A DNA stretch of 34,380 bases from an uncultured Acidimicrobiia bacterium. GTDB lineage: Bacteria > Actinomycetota > Acidimicrobiia > Acidimicrobiales > CAIXPF01. Location of the stretch: NCBI GenBank assembly GCA_903921205.1, contig CAIXPF010000060.1:1-34380 (forward strand), in the 5' to 3' direction. Of the stretch, positions 23,833 to 31,773 are shown piece after piece (the first letter of the stretch is position 1; each line of letters opens with the position of its first letter). The notes under the pieces are model-generated. The model saw nothing but the letters and a program-made list of their open reading frames with translations, had not been told where the DNA came from and ran no database searches. A program made the translations under genes and the position numbers.

Positions 23833-25020
23833 TCAAGCGGCGGCCGGGACGGCGGTAGGCAGGTGCGGGCCCATGAGGTCGGCCATGTTGAGCTCGTAGA
23901 AGTGGTCGAGCTCCTCCTCGGTGCAGTCCTCGGTGGTGGCGGCGAAGCGCTTGAGCGGGTTGCGTCCGCCCTCCACGTGGGGATAGTCCGACGAGAACAT
24001 GCAGATCCGCGGATCGCTCTGGCGGATGATCCAGCCGCTGTCCTCACCCGGGTACGGCGTCACCCGTACCTGGCGGCGCACGTAGTCGCTGGGCTTCATC
24101 GACAGCTTCTGCAGCCGTTCCTCGTTGCGGAGGAACGAGCCGTAGGCCGAGTCGAGGTAGCGCATCCAGCCCGGCACCCACGACGCGCCCAGCTCGACGA
24201 TGCCGATGCGCAGCTCGGGGAACCGGTCCAGCACCCCGTCGAGGATCAGCGTGGCCAAGGTCTGCGCAGGCTGTACCGGGATCGCCATGTAATCGATGGA
24301 ACGGAAGTTCTCGGCACCGCCGTGGAAGTCGAGCACCGGCGGCAGCCCGTTCTCGAAGTACTTCGGCGACAGCAGCTGGCCGGTACCGCCGACGTGCATG
24401 ACCACGGGGATGCGGGCCTCGGCGGCCTGGGCCCACACCCGGTCCAGGGCCACGTGGCTGGGGGAGTGCTCCGCCGGGCAGGCACTGGCGATCATCAGCG
24501 CCTTGCAGCCCATCTCGATGGCCCGAGAGGTCTGAGCCGCGGCCTGCTCGAAGTCCATCAACGCCACGTAGCCGACCGGCAACAGCCGGGGGTCGACCGA
24601 GCAGAACTCGACCATGCCCCGATTGTGGGCGTCGGCCATCGCGTAGGCGAAGGCCACGTCGCCACCGTGCTCGGCGGCCACCAGCGGCGCCGAGCTCCAG
24701 GTGTTGAACACCAGCTGCGAGGCGAAGCCGAGCTGGTCGAGGGCCTGCGGACGGTGGGCCCGTTCGAAGCTGCCGACCGCGTAGTAGTTCTTGCGCAGCA
24801 GCAGCTGCGTCTCGTCGTCACGGTAGGCGGGATCGTTGTGCAGCGGGCAGGTCTTGGCCTGCCAGTCGGTGGTGGTGCCGGCCGCCTCGCCGATGGCCGA
24901 GATGCCCAGCCGCGGCATGCGGTCCCGGAAGGCCGGGTCGGCATGGTCCCGCAGGAAGTCGGGCAGCTCCATGATGTGGCTGTCGGCGTCGTGGTAGGTG
25001 CGTCCGCTGGCGTAGGCCAT
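23833..25020 (-). CDS. Amidohydrolase family 2 (ACMSD-like) enzyme (second)
   Basis: The 395-residue protein shares the Amidohydro_2 fold. YHDADSHIMELPDFL near the start holds Asp-x-His, IPVVMHVGGTGQLL the central His, IGIVELGASWVPGWMRYLD the barrel strand with Glu, and CMFSSDYPHVEGGRNPLKRF the late Asp-Tyr-Pro-His. ATG 25020 follows GAAGGAT at suitable spacing. It lies 83 nt downstream of a hydrolase gene in the run from P450 to acyl-CoA dehydrogenase. Members of this family often decarboxylate or open rings of aromatic-type acids; the actual substrate is unknown. It is only a distant paralogue of the enzyme at 9964. Confidence 0.88.
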   Translation of the reverse strand: MAYASGRTYHDADSHIMELPDFLRDHADPAFRDRMPRLGISAIGEAAGTTTDWQAKTCPLHNDPAYRDDETQLLLRKNYYAVGSFERAHRPQALDQLGFASQLVFNTWSSAPLVAAEHGGDVAFAYAMADAHNRGMVEFCSVDPRLLPVGYVALMDFEQAAAQTSRAIEMGCKALMIASACPAEHSPSHVALDRVWAQAAEARIPVVMHVGGTGQLLSPKYFENGLPPVLDFHGGAENFRSIDYMAIPVQPAQTLATLILDGVLDRFPELRIGIVELGASWVPGWMRYLDSAYGSFLRNEERLQKLSMKPSDYVRRQVRVTPYPGEDSGWIIRQSDPRICMFSSDYPHVEGGRNPLKRFAATTEDCTEEELDHFYELNMADLMGPHLPTAVPAAA

Positions 25021-25103
25021 CGTCGGTGATCCTTCGGTTCGTGCAGGAGGTACGGGGACGGGAGGGTGTCGGCGGTCCGTGTTCCCTCCGGACGAGCGTG
25101 CGA

Positions 25104-25988
25104 TCAGGACAGCGGGACGTGACGGCCCAGGAAGTCTGCCACCGCAGCCGTGAATGCGTCGTTGTCGTCGCCGGCGACCATGTGCCCGGCCCCGCGGACG
25201 TCGACGTACCGGGCCCGGGGCGCAGCGGCGCGCAGGGCAGCCACGGCATCGTCGCTCACCAGGTCCGACTGCAGGCCGCGCACCAGCAGCAGCGGCGCCT
25301 GCATCGCCCCGGCCGAGTCGTGCAGCCGGTCGGCCATGGCCTGCCGCTCGGCCGCCCAGGTCTCTGGATCGGACTCCATGAGCGCATGGCGTTCGGTCAT
25401 GAACCGGGGATCCCAGTGCCAATGCCAGCGACCGTCGGCGCCCTGACGCAGCACCTTGGACAGCCCGGCCGCGTTGGAGGGCGGGGGCCGGTGCGGGTTG
25501 TAGGCGGCGATGGCCGCAGCGGCGTCCTCGAGGTCGGCGAAGCCGTCGGGATGGGCGGTCATGAACGCGACGATGCGTCGCACGCCGTCGAGTTCCACCT
25601 GCGGGGTGATGTCGACCAGTACCACGGCGCTGTAGAGGTCTCGGTAGTCGGTCACGGCGTGGGCCTCGAGCGCCGTGATCCCGCCGAGGGAGGCGCCGAC
25701 CACGGCCGGCCGGTCGCCGCCGATCTGGTCCATGACCGCCAGCAGGTCATGGGCCATGGTCTGCATCTCGTACTGGGCGTCGGGGCACCAGGCGGAGTCG
25801 CCGTGGCCCCGGGCGTCGAGGGAGATCACCCGGTAGCCGCGCTCGGCCAGGGCCGCGCCGCTGCCCTTCCATGCCAGGCGGTTCTGGCCGCCGCCGTGCA
25901 GCAGCAGCACGACCGGACCCTCGGCCGGACCGTGCTCGTCGGCGACGATGGACAGCCCGGAGCTGCCCCGGAACTCGATGGTCTGCAT
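25104..25988 (-). CDS. Alpha/beta hydrolase
   Basis: The 294-residue protein is an alpha/beta hydrolase with an intact triad. The oxyanion region is VVLLLHGGGQNRLAW, the fold strand VISLDARGHGDSAW, the nucleophile elbow VVGASLGG (Ser100), and the His lies in VDVRGAGHMVAGDDN. ATG 25988 is preceded by AAGGTGAG. Likely reactions are ester, lactone, epoxide or C-C bond hydrolysis, as in ring-fission product hydrolases; the sequence does not choose among them. The P450 gene ends 63 nt upstream and the amidohydrolase gene starts 83 nt downstream. In contrast with the fold relative at 18174-18992, this one keeps its Ser. Confidence 0.9.
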   Translation of the reverse strand: MQTIEFRGSSGLSIVADEHGPAEGPVVLLLHGGGQNRLAWKGSGAALAERGYRVISLDARGHGDSAWCPDAQYEMQTMAHDLLAVMDQIGGDRPAVVGASLGGITALEAHAVTDYRDLYSAVVLVDITPQVELDGVRRIVAFMTAHPDGFADLEDAAAAIAAYNPHRPPPSNAAGLSKVLRQGADGRWHWHWDPRFMTERHALMESDPETWAAERQAMADRLHDSAGAMQAPLLLVRGLQSDLVSDDAVAALRAAAPRARYVDVRGAGHMVAGDDNDAFTAAVADFLGRHVPLS

Positions 25989-26051
25989 CGGCTCACCTTG
26001 GCCGGTTCGGTGTGGCGGCCACAAACCCGGCGACACCGGGCCGGCCGCCCG

Positions 26052-27296
26052 TCAGAGGACGACGGGCAGGTCGCGGATCGAACGGCCCAGTGGGTTGCCC
26101 CGCCAGCGGGGCGGCTCGCCGTCGGGCCGCAGGTCGGGGAAGCGCCGGTACAGCTGGCCCAGGGCGATGGTGCCCTCGAGCCGGGCCAGGTTCGCCCCCA
26201 GGCACAGGTGGCTGCCCCAACCGAAGCCGAGCTGCGGGTTGTAGGTCCGGCCGAGGTCGAGCCGGTACGGATCGGCGAAGGTGGCCGGGTCCCGGTTGGC
26301 CACCAGCATCACCAGGAACACCGTGTCGCCCACCCGCAGCTCGTGGCCGCCGCGCTCGTGGGCCTCGGCAACCTTGCGCACCATGGCCTTGGCCGGCCCC
26401 GCCACGCGCATCAGCTCGTCGCAGAAGGTGTCCTCCACCTCGCCGCGACGGATGCGCTCCACCTCGCCGGGGTGGTCGAACAGCGTCCGCACGCTCGACG
26501 CCAGCAGGTTCGTGGTGGTCTCGTGTCCGGCGAACAGCAGCAGGGTGCAGGCGCCGACGACCTCGAGCTCGGTCAGCTCGTCGAGGCCGCTGTTGACGAC
26601 CTTGGAGATCAGGTCCTCGCCGGGGTGGTGGCGGCGGTGTTCCATCTGCTCGGTGAAGAAGGAGATGAACTCCTCGGTGGCGGCCACGATGCCGGCCTCG
26701 TCGTAGTTGTCGGTCTCCACCGAGAACACGATCTCGGCCAGCCGGTCCGACCACGCCTGGAACCGCACCCGCTCCTCACGCCGCACCCCGAGCAGGTCGG
26801 CGATGACCAGTGCCGGCAGCGGGTTGGCGAAGCGGGCCTTGAGGTCGAGGTGCTCGCCACGTTCGAAGCCGCCGAGCAGCTCGTCGACGGTGTCCTCGAC
26901 GGACTGGCGCAGCCGCTCCATCACCTTGGGCGTGAACGCCCGGCGCACCGGTTCGCGCAGACGGGTGTGGGTCGGCGGGTCGCGGAAGACCATCCAGCCC
27001 GAAAGCAGCTCGTAGGTGCGCTCGAAGGCGGCGCCGCGCCGTTCGATCTGGCGGGTGAAGGTCCGGGTGCGGTCCGACGAGAAGCGGGGATCGAGGAAGC
27101 CCTCGGTCGCTGCCTTGTAGGACATCAGCAGCCACGCCCGGTTTCGTTCGCTGCGCCGGATCGGGTCGCCGGCCAGCATCCGCGTGGCGAACGCGTCGGG
27201 ATCGGCGTTCACCGACCAGTGGCCGAGGTCGATGTCGTCGTCACCCCCGGCCCCGGTGACGTCTCCCCGATCAGCAGACCCTTCAACTCCATACAT
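26052..27296 (-). CDS. Cytochrome P450
   Basis: The 414-residue protein is a soluble bacterial cytochrome P450, which inserts one oxygen atom using electrons from a ferredoxin. The oxygen-binding I helix is FAGHETTTN (about 255-263), the K-helix E-x-x-R is E294-L-M-R297, and the haem loop is FGWGSHLCLG with Cys365. MVFRDPPTHTRLREPVRRAF is the usual C-helix region. ATG 27296 is the first Met of a frame that begins with an acidic, glycine-rich lead, and a later start is possible. It heads the run of minus-strand genes down to 21252 and is divergent from the thiolase at 27436. No ferredoxin or reductase gene is in the window. Confidence 0.95.
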   Translation of the reverse strand: MYGVEGSADRGDVTGAGGDDDIDLGHWSVNADPDAFATRMLAGDPIRRSERNRAWLLMSYKAATEGFLDPRFSSDRTRTFTRQIERRGAAFERTYELLSGWMVFRDPPTHTRLREPVRRAFTPKVMERLRQSVEDTVDELLGGFERGEHLDLKARFANPLPALVIADLLGVRREERVRFQAWSDRLAEIVFSVETDNYDEAGIVAATEEFISFFTEQMEHRRHHPGEDLISKVVNSGLDELTELEVVGACTLLLFAGHETTTNLLASSVRTLFDHPGEVERIRRGEVEDTFCDELMRVAGPAKAMVRKVAEAHERGGHELRVGDTVFLVMLVANRDPATFADPYRLDLGRTYNPQLGFGWGSHLCLGANLARLEGTIALGQLYRRFPDLRPDGEPPRWRGNPLGRSIRDLPVVL

Positions 27297-27376
27297 GGCG
27301 CCAGCCTGCCACAGCGTCGCCGCCGGTCGCGACCCTGCACCCCGGGGCCGCGCTTGTGGAGGGGGTACCCGGCCCG

Positions 27377-27398
27377 GCACGCTGGAGGCTGAGCGTGC
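27377..27398. promoter_or_regulatory. Inverted repeat in the P450/thiolase divergent region
   Basis: GCACGCT (27377-27383) and AGCGTGC (27392-27398) form a 22-bp dyad with an 8-nt spacer, 38 nt before the thiolase start and about 80 nt before the P450 start. Size and place suit a TetR-type operator, but no regulator gene is adjacent. Confidence 0.4.
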
Positions 27399-27435
27399 GG
27401 GCAGACACCGCACTGCCGGGCAAGGGGGATCGCGG

Positions 27436-28620
27436 ATGCGTGACGTGGTGATCGTCGAGGCAGGTCGTTCGGCCATCGGGAAGCGGGGTGGCTCGCTCGC
27501 CGCCACCCACCCGGCCGACGTCCTGGGGCCGGTGCAGATGGAGGTCATCCGTCGTGCCGGGTTGGAGTCGGGTCAGGTCGACCAGGTGGTCGGCGGGTGC
27601 ATCAACAAGGTCGGCGCCCAGGCCATGAACATCACCCGGACCGCGTGGCTGTCCCACGGCGGTGCCGAGCACGTGGCCTCCACCACCATCGACGCCCAGT
27701 GCGGCTCCAGCCAGCAGGCCCTCAACCAGGCCTACAGCCTGATCGCCTCGGGTGCCGAGGACGTGGTGCTCGCCTGTGGTGTGGAGAACATGAGCCGCCT
27801 GCCCATCGGGTCCGACGCCTTCGCCGGCGCCAAGGCCGGGTACGGCAAGCCGATCTCGCGCAGCTACTTCGCCCACTACGAGTTCGCCAGCCAGTTCGAG
27901 GGCGCCGAGCGCATCGCCGAGAAGTACGGCATCACCCGCCTCGACGCCGACCGTCTCGGCCTCGAGTCCCAGATCCGTGCCGCCCGGGCCATCGCCGAGG
28001 GCCGCTTCGAGACCTCGATCATCCCGCTCGAGGTCGACGTCGTCGACGAGAACGGTGAGCGCACCGGCGAGCGCCGCGTCGTCACCCGCGACGAGATCCC
28101 CCGTGAGACCTCGCTGGAGAAGCTGGCCACCCTCAAGCCGGTGGCCCGTGAGAACGGCATCCACACCGCCGGGTCGGCCTCGCAGATCGCCGACGGCGCC
28201 TCGGCCGTGCTGGTGATGTCGGCCGAGCGTGCCGAGAAGCTCGGCGTGCGCCCGCTGGCCCGCATCGTGGGCACCGCCCTGGTCGGCTGCGACCCGGTGC
28301 TGATGCTCGAAGGCCCCATCCCGGCCACCCGCAAGCTGCTCGATCGGGCCGATCTCACCATCGGCGACATCGACGTGGTCGAGATCAACGAGGCCTTCGC
28401 CTCGGTGGTGCTGGCATGGGCCAAGGAGCTGCAGCCCGACATGGAGCGGGTCAACCCCAACGGCGGCGCCATCTCGCTGGGCCACCCGCTGGGCGGCACC
28501 GGCACCTTCCTGGCCACCAAGGCGGTGCACGAGCTGGTGCGCACCGGCGGTCGTTACGGCCTGATCACCATGTGCTGTGGTGGCGGGCTCGGCACCGGGA
28601 CCCTGATCGAGCGCATCTGA
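27436..28620 (+). CDS. Thiolase (acetyl-CoA acyltransferase family)
   Basis: The 394-residue protein is a true thiolase with all catalytic groups: nucleophile Cys89 in IDAQCGSSQQA, His350 in AISLGHPLGGTG, and Cys380 in MCCGGGLGTG. Such enzymes cleave 3-oxoacyl-CoA with CoA to shorten a chain by two carbons, or condense acetyl-CoA. ATG 27436 has AAGGGGG at good spacing. The gene is alone on this strand, divergent from P450 and convergent with an SDR gene, and is closed by a strong hairpin. Its intact site contrasts with the SCP2-like protein at 17017, so this is probably the enzyme that does thiolysis in the region. Confidence 0.95.
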   Translation: MRDVVIVEAGRSAIGKRGGSLAATHPADVLGPVQMEVIRRAGLESGQVDQVVGGCINKVGAQAMNITRTAWLSHGGAEHVASTTIDAQCGSSQQALNQAYSLIASGAEDVVLACGVENMSRLPIGSDAFAGAKAGYGKPISRSYFAHYEFASQFEGAERIAEKYGITRLDADRLGLESQIRAARAIAEGRFETSIIPLEVDVVDENGERTGERRVVTRDEIPRETSLEKLATLKPVARENGIHTAGSASQIADGASAVLVMSAERAEKLGVRPLARIVGTALVGCDPVLMLEGPIPATRKLLDRADLTIGDIDVVEINEAFASVVLAWAKELQPDMERVNPNGGAISLGHPLGGTGTFLATKAVHELVRTGGRYGLITMCCGGGLGTGTLIERI

Positions 28621-28652
28621 CCGCTCGCCCCCAGGGCGTGACGGGAACCTGT

Positions 28653-28685
28653 CCGGCCCGGAGCGGCTCAGCCGCTCCGGGCCGG
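28653..28685. terminator. Strong bidirectional hairpin terminator
   Basis: Perfect 16-bp arms CCGGCCCGGAGCGGCT and AGCCGCTCCGGGCCGG flank a single C. The real loop would open a few base pairs. It lies between the convergent thiolase and SDR stops. No T tract is present. Confidence 0.8.
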
Positions 28686-28732
28686 TGCGCGTCCGGGCCG
28701 GCGCAGCGGCCGGCGAGGGGCTCCCTGCTCGA

Positions 28733-29491
28733 TCAGGGTGCGCCGCCGTCGATGCGCAGCAGGGCACCGGTGGTGTAGCTCGAGGCGTCGCTGGCGAAGT
28801 ACAGGGCGGCCCCGACGATCTCGTCGGGCTGGCCGCCGCGGCCGAGGGCGTAGCTCGCCTGCACCCGGGCGTTGAACACGTCGAGGTCCCAGGCCTTGGA
28901 GATGTCGGTGAGGAACGGGCCGGCCACGATGCAGTTGACCCGGACCTTCGGGCCGTAGGCATGGGCGTAGGCGACGGTGAGGGCGTTGAGACCGGCCTTG
29001 GCCGCGGCGTAGGCCGTCTCCACCGGGGTCGGCCGGATCGAGGCGATCGAAGACACGTTGATGATCGAGCCCCCATCGCCCTGCGCCATGCGGTCCCCGA
29101 CGAGGGCCATCAGCCGGAACGGGCCCTTGAGGTTGACCGACAGCACCTTGTCGTAGAGCTCCTCGCTCACGTCGACCAGCGACTCGTACAGCGGCGACAT
29201 GCCGGCATTGTTGACCAGCACGTCCACCCGGCCGAAGTGGTCGTAGGCCGCGTCGGCGAGCCGGTTGCAGTCCTCCCAACGGCCGACGTGGGCGGCCACG
29301 GCAAGCGCCCGCCGGTCGGGGAAGCGGGCGGTGACCTCGGCGGCGAGCGCCTCACAGGCGTCGAGCTTGCGGCTGGCGATGACCACGTCGGCCCCGCTCT
29401 CGGCGAAGGCCAGCACCATCTCCCGGCCCATCCCACGGCTCCCGCCGGTGACGACCGCGATCTTCCCGGACAGGTCGAAACGGTTTCCCAT
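28733..29491 (-). CDS. Short-chain dehydrogenase/reductase (SDR)
   Basis: The 252-residue protein is a classical SDR. The cofactor motif is VVTGGSRGMGREM, the structural motif is LVNNAGMSPLYE, catalytic residues are in INVSSIASIRP and TAYAAAKAGLNAL (Tyr-x3-Lys), and YFASDASSYTTGALLRIDGG is the normal C-terminus. VIASRKLDACE after strand 2, with an Arg, points to NADP(H) preference. ATG 29491 gives the normal length. It likely interconverts an alcohol and ketone, such as 3-hydroxyacyl-CoA and 3-oxoacyl-CoA feeding the neighbouring thiolase, but that is inference from position. It is divergent from the peptidase gene at 29605. Confidence 0.93.
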   Translation of the reverse strand: MGNRFDLSGKIAVVTGGSRGMGREMVLAFAESGADVVIASRKLDACEALAAEVTARFPDRRALAVAAHVGRWEDCNRLADAAYDHFGRVDVLVNNAGMSPLYESLVDVSEELYDKVLSVNLKGPFRLMALVGDRMAQGDGGSIINVSSIASIRPTPVETAYAAAKAGLNALTVAYAHAYGPKVRVNCIVAGPFLTDISKAWDLDVFNARVQASYALGRGGQPDEIVGAALYFASDASSYTTGALLRIDGGAP

Positions 29492-29590
29492 GGCCAGATT
29501 CCAGCAGGTCCACGAGGCGGCGGCCCAACAGATCGCGGCATCGCGCAGCCGGTCGGCCGGGTTGCGAGCCGCTTGCCGGGCCCCGTCCCC

Positions 29591-29596
29591 TACCCT
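29591..29596 (+). promoter_or_regulatory. Leaderless-type -10 box (M15 peptidase)
   Basis: TACCCT ends 8 nt before ATG 29605. A GGAGG lies between them but is only 3 nt from the ATG, too close for normal use. This also supports ATG 29605 over the TTG at 29596. Confidence 0.45.
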
Positions 29597-29604
29597 TGGA
29601 GGCG

Positions 29605-30807
29605 ATGCAGGGACGGATCGGACGGCGCCGCAGCCGACTCCTCGGCGCGGTGGCGGTGGCCGCAGTGCTCGCCGGCGCGTCGGCATCGCTGCTCGCGGCC
29701 CCGGTCCAGGCGCAGGCGGCGAGCCTGCAGCAGCAGCAGGACGAGCTGCGTCGCGAGGAGGCCGCCAAGGCCGCCGAGGTCGATGCGCTGACCGCCGACG
29801 CCGACGCGGTCGACGCGGCCATCACCGCGTTGGACGCCGAGGTGGCCCGCCAACAGGCCCGCGCCGACGACGCCGAGACCAACGTGCGGGCGGTGCAGGC
29901 CGAGCTGGTGCAGGCCGGCAACCAGAAGGCCGAGGCCGATGCCGCCCTGGCGGCATTGCGCGCCGAGCTGGCGGATGCTGCGCTGTCGGCCTACGTGCGC
30001 CCCCCTTTCGACGATCTGGCCACCGTGCTGGCCGACGAGGACCCCAGCGCCGGGGCCAAGCGCACGGTGCTGGCCGCCACCCACACCCGCAGCGTCGCCG
30101 ACGTCATCGACGAGATGCGAGCGGCGTCGGAACGGGCCCGACGCGCCGGGGTCCGGGCTGCAGCGGCCCTGGTCGCCGCCCGCGAGGCCGCCGCTCAGGA
30201 ACAGCGGGTGCTGGCCGAGCTCGACGACTCGCTCGCTGCGCAGCAGGCCCTCGCGGATGACGTGCAGGTCCGTCTCGACCGGGCCCTCGGGGAAGCTGCG
30301 GTCATCAGCGCCCGCAGCCAGGAGCTGGCCGATCAGATCAGCAGCCGCGAACGCCAGCTCGCCTCCCGGGTGGGCTCGGGGACTGGTGGCACGCGGCCGT
30401 CGTGGGTGTCCTCGGGGGTCCGGGTGGCCACCGTGGCCGGTATCACGGTCAATGCCTCCATCGCCTCGTCCGTGGCGGCACTGTTGCTCGACGCCGAGGC
30501 CGACGGGGTGTACCTCACCGGGTACGGCTACCGGGACATCGCCACCCAGATCGAGCTGCGCATGGAGCACTGCGGTACCAGCGAGTACGCCATCTGGGAG
30601 ATGAACTCGATGGAGTGCTCGCCGCCGGTGGCCCGTCCGGGCTACTCGATGCACGAGCAGGGTCTGGCCGTCGACTTCGTGGTGGGCGGCGACCTGATCC
30701 GCAGCCGCTCCTCGGCGGCCTACCAGTGGCTGGCGGCCAACGCCGCAGGGTACGGGCTGTACAACCTGCCCAGCGAACCGTGGCACTGGAGCACCACCGG
30801 GTCCTGA
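29605..30807 (+). CDS. Secreted coiled-coil M15-family (VanY/DD-carboxypeptidase-like) peptidase
   Basis: The 400-residue protein begins with a clear signal peptide (basic RIGRRRSRLL, hydrophobic core, AQA cleavage near residue 38). A long Gln/Ala/Glu/Asp-rich coiled coil (about 40-250) follows. The C-terminal M15 peptidase domain has SMHEQGLAVDF, giving zinc ligands His350 and Asp357, and SEPWHWS, giving Glu391 and His394. M15 enzymes cut D-Ala-D-Ala or related cross-links of peptidoglycan outside the cell. The coiled coil resembles those of septal hydrolase activators or RipA-like proteins, which position the enzyme. The overall layout of coiled coil plus M15 is a cell-wall remodelling design. 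Its stop codon lies inside a hairpin shared with the convergent NurA-like gene. Confidence 0.9.
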   Translation: MQGRIGRRRSRLLGAVAVAAVLAGASASLLAAPVQAQAASLQQQQDELRREEAAKAAEVDALTADADAVDAAITALDAEVARQQARADDAETNVRAVQAELVQAGNQKAEADAALAALRAELADAALSAYVRPPFDDLATVLADEDPSAGAKRTVLAATHTRSVADVIDEMRAASERARRAGVRAAAALVAAREAAAQEQRVLAELDDSLAAQQALADDVQVRLDRALGEAAVISARSQELADQISSRERQLASRVGSGTGGTRPSWVSSGVRVATVAGITVNASIASSVAALLLDAEADGVYLTGYGYRDIATQIELRMEHCGTSEYAIWEMNSMECSPPVARPGYSMHEQGLAVDFVVGGDLIRSRSSAAYQWLAANAAGYGLYNLPSEPWHWSTTGS

Positions 30808-30839
30808 ACCGGCCGCAGTCCGGCCGGGCCTGGTTCAGG
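30803..30839. terminator. Hairpin containing both convergent stop codons
   Basis: Arms CCTGAACC (30803-30810) and GGTTCAGG (30832-30839), with inner GGCCG/CGGCC pairing, span the whole gap. The TGA of the peptidase gene (30805-30807) and the TGA of the NurA-like gene (30835-30837, minus) occupy equivalent places in the two arms. Confidence 0.7.
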
Positions 30840-31773
30840 CGAGCGCAGCCCGCAGCGCCCGGTAGAGCATCAGGCCGTCGCCGAGGCGGTGACGCAGCTG
30901 CGACTCCAGCCCGCTGATGGGGGTCAGGTTCTGCGGGGCGCGCGGGTCGCGCGCCGGCCGGGAGGCGAAGCGGGGGATGAGCGCGGCGGCGAGGTCGGCG
31001 AGACGCCGGGCCTCGTGCTCGTCGTCGACGGCGATCTCATGGCGGACGATCCCCGACCACGGGTGCTGCCGCGGGCCGGGCAGTCGCAGGTACCACGACA
31101 GCCGGGGGAACGGGGCCCCGATGGCGAACATCGGCGTGCGCTCACCCGCGTCGAGCTCGCCGATGATCGGAGCCAGCGCCGGCGGCAGGTACCGATGGTG
31201 GTGGGTCTTGATGTGACCGACCGCGTTCGGGACGCCCTCACGACGGCGGATCGGCCCGTCGACCACCACCAGCTCGGCCCGGTGGGCGGCGTCGGCGGCG
31301 ACGGACACCTCGAGGTCGGCCATCACCTGCTGCAGCTCGATCGACAGCCGGCCGGGGTCCTCGACGGTGCCGCGCAACGGTCGGTGGCGCCAGGTGCCCG
31401 ACCGGGTGCGCAGCGCCTCGGCCGGAACGCCCAGCAGCAGCACCCGGTCCACGGCGACGTCGGTGATGCGGGCCTCGCCGTCGCAGCGCACGACCCCGGC
31501 CGCCACCGACGCTGCAAGGCCGAGGTGGATGGTGCCGTCGTCGGCGGTCCACACCAGGTTGCCGTCGACCCGGCGGACCCCGTCGGTGAAGGCCACCGGT
31601 CGTTCGGGGACCGACGGCGGCCGCCGCGGTTCCCAGGCCGCGACGGGAACCTCGACGCCGAAGTCGAGTCCGGTCGGGTCGTCGCCGTCGACGGGTGCGC
31701 CGTCGTCACCCTCGAGCGGTGAGCCGTACTCGGGCGACCACGCCTCGACGCTCAGCCGTCCCCCGCCGCTCAT
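30835..31773 (-). CDS. NurA-domain nuclease-like protein coupled to sbcC
   Basis: The 312-residue protein resembles the NurA nuclease family. AFTDGVRRVDGNLVW supplies the first conserved Asp-Gly (Asp64), LVVVDGPIRRREGVPNAVGHIKTHHHRYLP the second Asp-Gly (Asp172) with Lys189 and the following His residues, and APFPRLSWYLRLPG with WSGIVRHEI the late core. NurA proteins are RNase H-like 5'-3' nucleases that work with HerA and Mre11-Rad50 in archaeal break repair. The ATG overlaps the sbcC stop by 4 bases (ATGA), and no HerA gene is in the window. Function in end resection with SbcCD is a reasonable inference. The family call rests on motifs seen by eye. Confidence 0.68.
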   Translation of the reverse strand: MSGGGRLSVEAWSPEYGSPLEGDDGAPVDGDDPTGLDFGVEVPVAAWEPRRPPSVPERPVAFTDGVRRVDGNLVWTADDGTIHLGLAASVAAGVVRCDGEARITDVAVDRVLLLGVPAEALRTRSGTWRHRPLRGTVEDPGRLSIELQQVMADLEVSVAADAAHRAELVVVDGPIRRREGVPNAVGHIKTHHHRYLPPALAPIIGELDAGERTPMFAIGAPFPRLSWYLRLPGPRQHPWSGIVRHEIAVDDEHEARRLADLAAALIPRFASRPARDPRAPQNLTPISGLESQLRHRLGDGLMLYRALRAALA

